Below, piece by piece: positions 58,303 through 64,000 of a DNA stretch of 64,000 bases. The notes beneath the pieces were generated by a model. The model ran no database searches and had not been told where the DNA came from. It worked only from the letters and a program-made list of their open reading frames with translations. Each line of letters opens with the position of its first letter. The stretch's first letter is position 1. The stretch covers positions 930,001-994,000 of the forward strand of contig NZ_JAADZV010000001.1 of NCBI RefSeq assembly GCF_010645075.1, given 5' to 3'. The DNA is from Flavobacterium limi. GTDB lineage: Bacteria > Bacteroidota > Bacteroidia > Flavobacteriales > Flavobacteriaceae. The translations under genes and the position numbers were made by a program.

Positions 58303-60522
58303 ATGGATAAAAATATTGATTATACATATTTTGAGGATTTTATTTTAAGGACGCCTATATATCATTTTGGAGAAAAAGAATTGCAAACGATAAATCTTGA
58401 ACAAGTTTTTAATTTTTTTCAGACTAATGATTTTTTCAGAGATGCAATTTTTATAGCCTCGCAAGTGCTTTATAATGAAATAAATAAGTCGTTGAATAAG
58501 GGGAGTGTAGAAGAAAGACTGACTAATTCTTTGACAAAATATTATGTAAGATCCAGGACAAGATGTACTCCTTTTGGCTTGTTTGCAGGATGTGCAACGG
58601 GTAAAGTTGGAAATGAAACTAATATTGTCTTAAAAAATAGAAATGATTATACGGTACATACCCGATTAGACATGGAGCTAGTGTCTAAACTTACCAAATA
58701 TTTTTCTTCTTTGCCGGTAATAAAAAAACAAATAAAATTTTTCCCGAACGACACTCTTTATCTTATAAATGATTTTTACAGCTATATAGAATCAGAAATA
58801 ATAGATAACAAAAAAACGTATTTTAAATCGACGACAGAAAACAATGAATACTTGTCAGCTGTTTTGGACTTTTGCAATTGCGGATGTTTTTTTGATGAGT
58901 TGGTTGAGTTTTTAGTAAGCTTAGATTTTGACAAGAAAGAATCTATTACTTATGTTGAAGATCTTATTGAGCATCAGATTCTAACAAATGATTTAGAGAT
59001 TTCGACTATTGACTCAAATCCATTAAAAACTTTAATTTTAAAATTAGATTCTTTTAGATGGGAAAAAAATGATACCATTGATCTTTTTACTAATTTAAGT
59101 AAAGATCTGATAAATCACTTTTCAAATGCAAGTGTTGAAAAAAAAACAATCCAATGGATTCAGCAAAATGCTTCCATTTTTACATTCATTGGGCATGATG
59201 TACGAAGTGTTTTTCAGACTGATCTACAACTTGGTGCTTTTCAAAATACACTTTCCAAAGGCACAGTAGGAAAGATTCAAAAATCAATAAAGGTTCTAAA
59301 GAAATTTACATCCGGTATCGAGAATGGCATGTTGGAAGATTTTAAAAAACGATTTTGCAAAAAATATGAAGAAGAAGAAATCTCTTTGCTTAGGGTGCTT
59401 GATGATGATTTTGGGATTGGATATCCCTATTTAGAAGAAAAATTAATGCTGCCACTTTTAGATAATGTACAATTTAAAAATACAGTTACTACAAAAAGTG
59501 TTCAATGGAGCAAAAAAGATATACTCTTAACTCGCAAACTAAGTGAATTTTTCTTAAAAGATAAAACTTCCAAAGAAGAAGGGATAGAAATTACAGATCA
59601 GGATTTGGATTTTATAGATGATGGGAATAATCAAAAATTTCCTGAAACTTTAGGGGGAATAGTTGAAATCTACCGTGACAAAGATAATAATGAATTTACA
59701 TATGTTTCTGGATTTTCAGCATCAGCTGGTAAGCTTCTTGGAAGATTTTCATATTTTGATGAAGGTGTAGAAAATGTAACAAAAGCGATTATAAAAAAAG
59801 AGGCGGAATATTTAGACAAGGATACTATTTTTGCTGAAATTACACATTTGCCGGAAGCCAGAGAAGGAAATGTGATATTGCGTCCTAAACTGACGGATTA
59901 TGAAATTCCTATTTTATCTAATTCCCTAGTGGATGCTGACAGACAAATACAACTTAAAGATCTATTCTTATCAGTTAAAAACGACAGGTTTGTGTTGAGA
60001 TCACATAAGTTGAATAAAAAAATTATTCCACGTCTTTCTTCTGCCCATTTTTCAGGCCACCCTAAAAATTTGTCATTTTATAAATTTTTAGCAGACTTAC
60101 AATATCAGAATATCCAAAAAAGCATATACTTTGACTGGGGTGCTACAGGAGAAGATTTTAAATATCTGCCAAGGGTAATTTATAATGGTTTAGTATTGTC
60201 GAAAGCTTATTGGAATATCAGTGAAAAAGAAATTAAAGAGCTTGTGAATATGAGTAAAAAGCCAGATTATACAAATAAAATAGAATCTTGGAGAATTCAA
60301 AATATGATTCCGTCACGAGTTGTTATAAAGGACACAGACAATAAGCTCTATATAGATTTTAATAATGAACTGTTTGTGAAAATTTTTTTTAATACGATAA
60401 AAAACAGTCAAAAAATAATTCTTGAAGAAGTCCTTTTTACAGACAAAAATGTCTTTGTGAAAAATGAAAAGGGTGAGTGTTTTACAAATGAATTTATAAT
60501 AAATTTTTATAAAACAGCATAA
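58303..60522 (+). CDS. Lantibiotic dehydratase, N-terminal glutamylation domain (split LanB)
   Basis: 739 residues, the Lant_dehydr_N part only. The signature YVRSRTRCTPFGLFAG gives R83, R87 and T89, matching the residues essential for tRNA-Glu-dependent glutamylation in NisB, with HTRLDMELV (R121, D123) after it. The LanB segment RSHKLNKKIIPRLSSAHF is near residue 565. It should transfer glutamate from Glu-tRNA to Ser/Thr of the precursor at 58120. The elimination domain, normally fused, is a separate gene four bases downstream. A+T-rich codons and many Lys/Asn distinguish it from neighbours. No Shine-Dalgarno; the start abuts a terminator T-run. Confidence 0.9.
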   Translation: MDKNIDYTYFEDFILRTPIYHFGEKELQTINLEQVFNFFQTNDFFRDAIFIASQVLYNEINKSLNKGSVEERLTNSLTKYYVRSRTRCTPFGLFAGCATGKVGNETNIVLKNRNDYTVHTRLDMELVSKLTKYFSSLPVIKKQIKFFPNDTLYLINDFYSYIESEIIDNKKTYFKSTTENNEYLSAVLDFCNCGCFFDELVEFLVSLDFDKKESITYVEDLIEHQILTNDLEISTIDSNPLKTLILKLDSFRWEKNDTIDLFTNLSKDLINHFSNASVEKKTIQWIQQNASIFTFIGHDVRSVFQTDLQLGAFQNTLSKGTVGKIQKSIKVLKKFTSGIENGMLEDFKKRFCKKYEEEEISLLRVLDDDFGIGYPYLEEKLMLPLLDNVQFKNTVTTKSVQWSKKDILLTRKLSEFFLKDKTSKEEGIEITDQDLDFIDDGNNQKFPETLGGIVEIYRDKDNNEFTYVSGFSASAGKLLGRFSYFDEGVENVTKAIIKKEAEYLDKDTIFAEITHLPEAREGNVILRPKLTDYEIPILSNSLVDADRQIQLKDLFLSVKNDRFVLRSHKLNKKIIPRLSSAHFSGHPKNLSFYKFLADLQYQNIQKSIYFDWGATGEDFKYLPRVIYNGLVLSKAYWNISEKEIKELVNMSKKPDYTNKIESWRIQNMIPSRVVIKDTDNKLYIDFNNELFVKIFFNTIKNSQKIILEEVLFTDKNVFVKNEKGECFTNEFIINFYKTA

Positions 60523-60526
60523 AGCA

Positions 60527-61384
60527 ATGAGTGATGTTATTAAAAGAAATTTTAAGATAGGAGAGGAATGGCTTTACCTTAAAATATATATGAGAAGTTT
60601 TTTTGCGGATAAAATTATTATAAAAATAAATGATTTTATTTCAGACAAAATAATGGAAAATAAAATACAAAAATGGTTCTTTATTCGTTATAACGATCCG
60701 GATTTTCATATTAGGGTAAGATTGTTTATACCGGATCAAAGTGAAGCTCTGAGTATTATAGGTGAAATTAATGATTTATTGGCAGCAGAAATTAATGAAA
60801 AGATAGTTGCAATTATGCTGGACCATTATATTAGAGAAATTGAACGTTATGATCAGCACTGTATAGAAAAAATAGAAGAGTTGTTTTTTTATGATACAAT
60901 AACCGTTTTACCAGTTATGAAAAACATTATGACAGGAGAATTGTCAGAAACAGACAGATGGCTATATGGAATGATTGCTATAGATAAAACCCTAACCGAT
61001 TTTCAGTTAAGCGATGAAGAAAAAAATATTTTTGTTTTGAATATGAATGACCTTTTTAGCAATGAATTTGAAAAAGATAAATCCTTAAATAAACAATTGG
61101 ATAAAAAGTTTAGAGAGAATGAAAAGCTTATTAATGACAATCTAAATAAAAGCAACATTTTTTCCAAACTCATAAATCAAAGATCAGAAAAGAGCCAATC
61201 TAATATTAAAGAAATAATAGCCCTGCATAAAGAAAGGAAGCTGGCTCAAAATATAAATACAATAATTTCAAGTTATATTCATATGAATTGTAATCGTTTA
61301 TTTCGAATCAAACCCAGAGAACAAGAATATATTTTATATGATTTTTTAACTCGTTTTTATACAAAAAAAATATATAGACGATAG
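60527..61384 (+). CDS. Thiopeptide-type/LanB C-terminal elimination domain protein (split LanB)
   Basis: 285 residues. The family pattern is complete: EEWLYLKIYMRSFFADKI, then WFFIRYNDPDFHIRVRLF with R54, D57, H61, R63 and R65, then DHYIREIERYDQHCIEKIEE corresponding to the usual YxREIERYGG block (the GG is replaced by DQ). In LanB enzymes this domain removes glutamate from the ester to leave dehydroalanine or dehydrobutyrine. As a separate protein it resembles the split dehydratases of thiopeptide pathways. Translation is coupled to the N-domain gene by a four-base gap. It is last in the operon; no LanC, transporter or protease follows. Confidence 0.9.
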   Translation: MSDVIKRNFKIGEEWLYLKIYMRSFFADKIIIKINDFISDKIMENKIQKWFFIRYNDPDFHIRVRLFIPDQSEALSIIGEINDLLAAEINEKIVAIMLDHYIREIERYDQHCIEKIEELFFYDTITVLPVMKNIMTGELSETDRWLYGMIAIDKTLTDFQLSDEEKNIFVLNMNDLFSNEFEKDKSLNKQLDKKFRENEKLINDNLNKSNIFSKLINQRSEKSQSNIKEIIALHKERKLAQNINTIISSYIHMNCNRLFRIKPREQEYILYDFLTRFYTKKIYRR

Positions 61385-61434
61385 AATTTATTTCAAAGAT
61401 TAGTAATTTAAAAACAGACTATGTTTAACTTTAA

Positions 61435-61815
61435 TTAAATTTTACTTCTAAAATATTCTACTGATAAAGGCTTGTTTAAAAAATCAATAACATAGTGGGT
61501 TTCTTTTATTTTTTTAATTTCATCAGGATCAAGAGTTGATGATAATACATAAATTTGCGATTTTAACTTTATTTCCTCTTGTAATTTTTCGTATTCTTCC
61601 AAAAATTCGAAACCATTCATAACAGGCATTTGAATGTCCAATAAAATAATTACCGGCTGATTGTTTTTATAGGTATTGAGCCATTCAATTCCTTCTTGTC
61701 CATTATTAGCAATAATGATTTCCTCAACATGAAATACTTTTTTAAGTAATTGCTGAGTCACAATCTGATCAATCAAATTGTCTTCGATTAATAAAAATAA
61801 AGGTTTAAATTCCAT
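61435..61815 (-). CDS. Single-domain response regulator (CheY-like)
   Basis: 126 residues, receiver only. Acidic pair E11/D12, phosphoacceptor D60 (IILLDIQMPVMNGFEFL), switch Ser/Thr (VLSST) and Lys in FLNKPL. No output domain, so it may act by protein contact or phosphorelay. Its ATG overlaps the end of the histidine-kinase gene by 11 bases, so the two form an operon. It converges on the RiPP operon with 50 bases between stops. Confidence 0.93.
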   Translation of the reverse strand: MEFKPLFLLIEDNLIDQIVTQQLLKKVFHVEEIIIANNGQEGIEWLNTYKNNQPVIILLDIQMPVMNGFEFLEEYEKLQEEIKLKSQIYVLSSTLDPDEIKKIKETHYVIDFLNKPLSVEYFRSKI

Positions 61816-63229
61816 AATTATTCGGGATTGCTACTGTAAAGGTACTTCCGATGTTACTTTCTGAAATCAGGGAAATGTTTCCTTTGATGTTTTCAGCAGC
61901 TTCTTTTACAATATAAAGGCCTAAACCTGATCCTTTATTTTTGTTTGTTCCAAAATACATTTCAAAAATATGGTCTTTGAATTCATTTTTGATTCCAATT
62001 CCGTTATCAGCAATTTCAATTTTGGTAAAGTCATCCTGAGTATAGGTCTTTATTGAGATAAACATTTCCTCTTTACTTGAATCTGCATATTTTATGGCAT
62101 TAGAAAGCAAATTGCTGATAATAATTTTTAAGCGTAAGCGGTCACTCTGAATCTCATCTGCGGATATGTTCTGTTTAAAAATTATTCGGTTGGCATTTTC
62201 TATGTGCATCAGCTGTGAAATTTCTTCCTCAAATATTTCTTTCAGGCTAACAGGCTCTATAATGATTTGTTTTCGCTTGTTTTTTGAGTAATCAATAATA
62301 TCGCTAATAAACTGATCCTGTCTCACAAGACTTTGATACATTAAACCTAAATATTCTTTAATCTGATCGATGTCGTCTTCCAGCTGTGTAATTTCTATTA
62401 AACCTTTTAAGGAGGTTATAGGAGATCGTAAATCGTGTGAAGCACTATACACAAAACGGTCCAGTTCATGATTGACTAATATCAGATTCTCATTTTTATT
62501 TTCTGTTTCTTTTTTTGAAGCCAGTAATCTTTTCACCATTATCGAATAATAAAAACTAACACTGCATACTATGATTAATGTAAAAATGATATTTGTAATA
62601 ATGAGTAAATTTTTAATTTTACGGGTTCCATCGCTGATAATATTTGTAAAGTTACGCTCGTTAATAGTTAGTTTGTCGCTTATAGAACCAATTTCCCTAA
62701 GGAATTTTATCTGATCAGTCCGACTTAAAACGGTATTATTTATTTTGGTATTAATTTCTTTGCCAATTTCAGACAGTTTAACGATTAGGTCATCCCCTTG
62801 TTCCCACTCATTAATTGCTTTTGATAAAAAAGAGACCTGCTTAAAGTTTTCAAATAGCCAAATTATGTCATCCAGATCTTCAGGATGGTTTCTGCCATTA
62901 ATTAAAGCTTTTCGGGCTATATCATTGTCGCCAAACTTCATTAGTGTTTCTCTGGCAATACGGGCACTTTGCGGAACTTTCAATTCTTCCTGAAACAAAT
63001 TCCATTTATGTTTGTCCTTAGAAAAAAGATAATGTATAAGATGGCGGGATGCGTCCTTTTGTCCTTTTGAATAATGTGATTCACCGTTGATATAAGCTCT
63101 ATTGGCAGATAATATTTTGATTGTAAAAAGATTGATACAAATTAGTAAAACACAAGAAACAAATACAATTAATATTAAGATGTAACCATTAGTAAAACGT
63201 AAATTTTTTAAAAAAGCACCCTGAAACAT
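61805..63229 (-). CDS. Membrane sensor histidine kinase
   Basis: 474 residues. Two membrane helices (about 16-40 and 206-230) enclose a helical periplasmic sensor domain of about 165 residues, CHASE3-like in outline. HisKA with phosphoacceptor H265 (YSASHDLRSPITSLKGL), then HATPase_c with N box LLSNAIKYADSSKEE, G1 IADNGIGI and G2 GSGLGLYIVKEA. No HAMP domain is evident. It phosphorylates the receiver protein encoded next. The ligand is unknown; a link to the neighbouring RiPP locus is only positional. Confidence 0.93.
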   Translation of the reverse strand: MFQGAFLKNLRFTNGYILILIVFVSCVLLICINLFTIKILSANRAYINGESHYSKGQKDASRHLIHYLFSKDKHKWNLFQEELKVPQSARIARETLMKFGDNDIARKALINGRNHPEDLDDIIWLFENFKQVSFLSKAINEWEQGDDLIVKLSEIGKEINTKINNTVLSRTDQIKFLREIGSISDKLTINERNFTNIISDGTRKIKNLLIITNIIFTLIIVCSVSFYYSIMVKRLLASKKETENKNENLILVNHELDRFVYSASHDLRSPITSLKGLIEITQLEDDIDQIKEYLGLMYQSLVRQDQFISDIIDYSKNKRKQIIIEPVSLKEIFEEEISQLMHIENANRIIFKQNISADEIQSDRLRLKIIISNLLSNAIKYADSSKEEMFISIKTYTQDDFTKIEIADNGIGIKNEFKDHIFEMYFGTNKNKGSGLGLYIVKEAAENIKGNISLISESNIGSTFTVAIPNNYGI

Positions 63230-63469
63230 AACTTTGGAATTGGTAGTTAATAATAAATTCTGTCTGCGTATTACGTAACTGGCTTTACTGTTGTTTTATA
63301 TTTTTAGGAGGCTGAATAAAATTTATTATCAATGATTCCTACATAAATTTAATAAAAAAAGAATTCCGTTTAACGAGTGGTCTATTTTTTCCTGTTAATT
63401 TTAAAAATCTTACCGACATTCTATCATTGAATTTGAAATGTTTATAATTAAATTATAATCTGATGCTGT
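63230..63469. other. Intergenic region upstream of the histidine kinase
   Basis: AT-rich, no gene or RNA recognised. It contains the start region of the kinase operon and runs into repeat copy B. Confidence 0.4.
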
Positions 63470-63570
63470 TATCAAACCGGATTTGCGTAAGGGATAGTAA
63501 CGGCATCCTTTTATGGTGGGGTTCACCATAAAAGATAAAGTGGATAGCCCGACCCACAGGGATACGCCCA
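63470..63570 (-). repeat. Dispersed hairpin repeat, copy B (inverted relative to copy A)
   Basis: Read on the minus strand: CGGGCTATCCACTTT, then ATCTTTTATGGTG, loop AACCC, CACCATAAAAGGAT, GCCG. The outer parts match copy A (13 of 18 in the left flank, plus TATCTTTT and AAAAGGATGCCG), while the inner stem bases differ yet stay paired. Confidence 0.65.
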
Positions 63571-63653
63571 AATTCAACAATCTTAAATCTGTATTCTGAA
63601 AACATGAAGTTTCAGAAAAAATTATATCTTTAACCAACCAAAAAACCAAAAAA

Positions 63654-64000
63654 ATGCAGGAAAACAACCAGGAAAATTTTAAGAGAGAGCTTGGATTACT
63701 AGATGGGACCATGCTTGTGGTGGGATCTATGATTGGCTCGGGAATATTTATTGTGAGTGCCGATATCGCCAGACAAGTAGGCTCAGCAGGATGGTTAACA
63801 TTAATCTGGCTGATTTCAGGATTAATTACCATTATTGCCGCTGTGAGTTATGGTGAATTGAGTTCGATGTTTCCAAAAGCCGGAGGACAATATGTATATT
63901 TGAAAGAAGCATACAATAAATTGATCGCTTTTTTGTATGGCTGGAGCTTTTTCGCTGTTATCCAAACGGGGACAATTGCTGCGGTTGGTGTCGCTTTCTC
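63654..64000 (+). CDS. APC superfamily amino-acid permease (5' part, cut by window end)
   Basis: 115 codons are visible from ATG 63654 to the edge without a stop. MQENNQENFKRELGLLDGTM is followed by the APC consensus VVGSMIGSGIFIVSADIARQ, a second helix WLTLIWLISGLITIIAAVSY, and GELSSMFPKAGGQYVYLKEA, typical of LAT-like transporters. It differs from the CAT-like permease at 26650. Substrate unknown. The rest of the gene is beyond the window. Confidence 0.9.
   Translation, partial: MQENNQENFKRELGLLDGTMLVVGSMIGSGIFIVSADIARQVGSAGWLTLIWLISGLITIIAAVSYGELSSMFPKAGGQYVYLKEAYNKLIAFLYGWSFFAVIQTGTIAAVGVAF

Noticed and set aside
63410..63832. Minus-strand 140-codon frame across the permease start
   Set aside because: It crosses repeat copy B and lies antisense to clear APC transporter codons.

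Overview
This window is chromosomal DNA from a member of the Flavobacteriaceae, most likely a Flavobacterium close to F. johnsoniae. The evidence is low G+C, almost no Shine-Dalgarno sequences, promoters of the TTG-N19-TANNTTTG type, and family content typical of Bacteroidota (TonB-dependent receptors with carboxypeptidase-regulatory-like domains, GSCFA, DUF2851, DUF3467, TamB with a lipoprotein TamL partner, a tRNA-tuf-secE-nusG-rpl-rpo block). Assignments rest on motifs and family knowledge read by eye; no database search was possible.

Layout. 1-6272: cell-surface genes, namely the end of an outer-membrane beta-barrel protein, a DUF2490 protein, and a TonB-dependent receptor preceded by a Cys-rich Rrf2 regulator with a perfect 16-bp palindrome between them. 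6395-9675 (minus): an operon M23 peptidase, MerR-like regulator, LemA and two TPM-domain proteins, divergent from alaS (9951-12587). 12588-12994: terminators and a 99-bp dispersed inverted repeat. 12995-16757: an ABC exporter, an orphan secreted protein and a GSCFA protein. 16933-24334: an overlapping tamB-tamL pair for outer-membrane biogenesis. 24448-30391: an exonuclease, DUF2851, PspC, an amino-acid permease, a ComEA-like protein and an acyl-CoA dehydrogenase.

30539-45907 is the information-processing core: rpsU (with a strong Shine-Dalgarno sequence that is exceptional here), an Xer recombinase, raiA, tRNA-Thr, tRNA-Tyr, tRNA-Thr, tuf, tRNA-Trp, secE, nusG, rplKAJL, rpoB, rpoC and a DUF3467 gene, with conserved-looking hairpins in the long spacers. 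46150-57848 holds prfC, a SurA-like isomerase, a MoxR ATPase, two unrelated-class aconitases in tandem and a LysM-NlpC/P60 cell-wall hydrolase.

58120-61384 is the most interesting part: a compact RiPP locus. A 43-residue peptide gene (58120-58251), short enough to be missed by ordinary gene calling, has the leader pattern of Bacteroidota class I lanthipeptides but no cysteine. It is followed by an intrinsic terminator and then by a LanB-type dehydratase split into separate glutamylation (739 aa) and elimination (285 aa) proteins. No LanC cyclase, protease or exporter gene is present. The inferred product is a peptide with dehydrated Thr/Ser but no lanthionine rings. A sensor kinase/response regulator pair converges on this locus, and the window ends inside a second amino-acid permease. 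A second dispersed hairpin repeat family has one copy after the aconitase genes and one before this permease.
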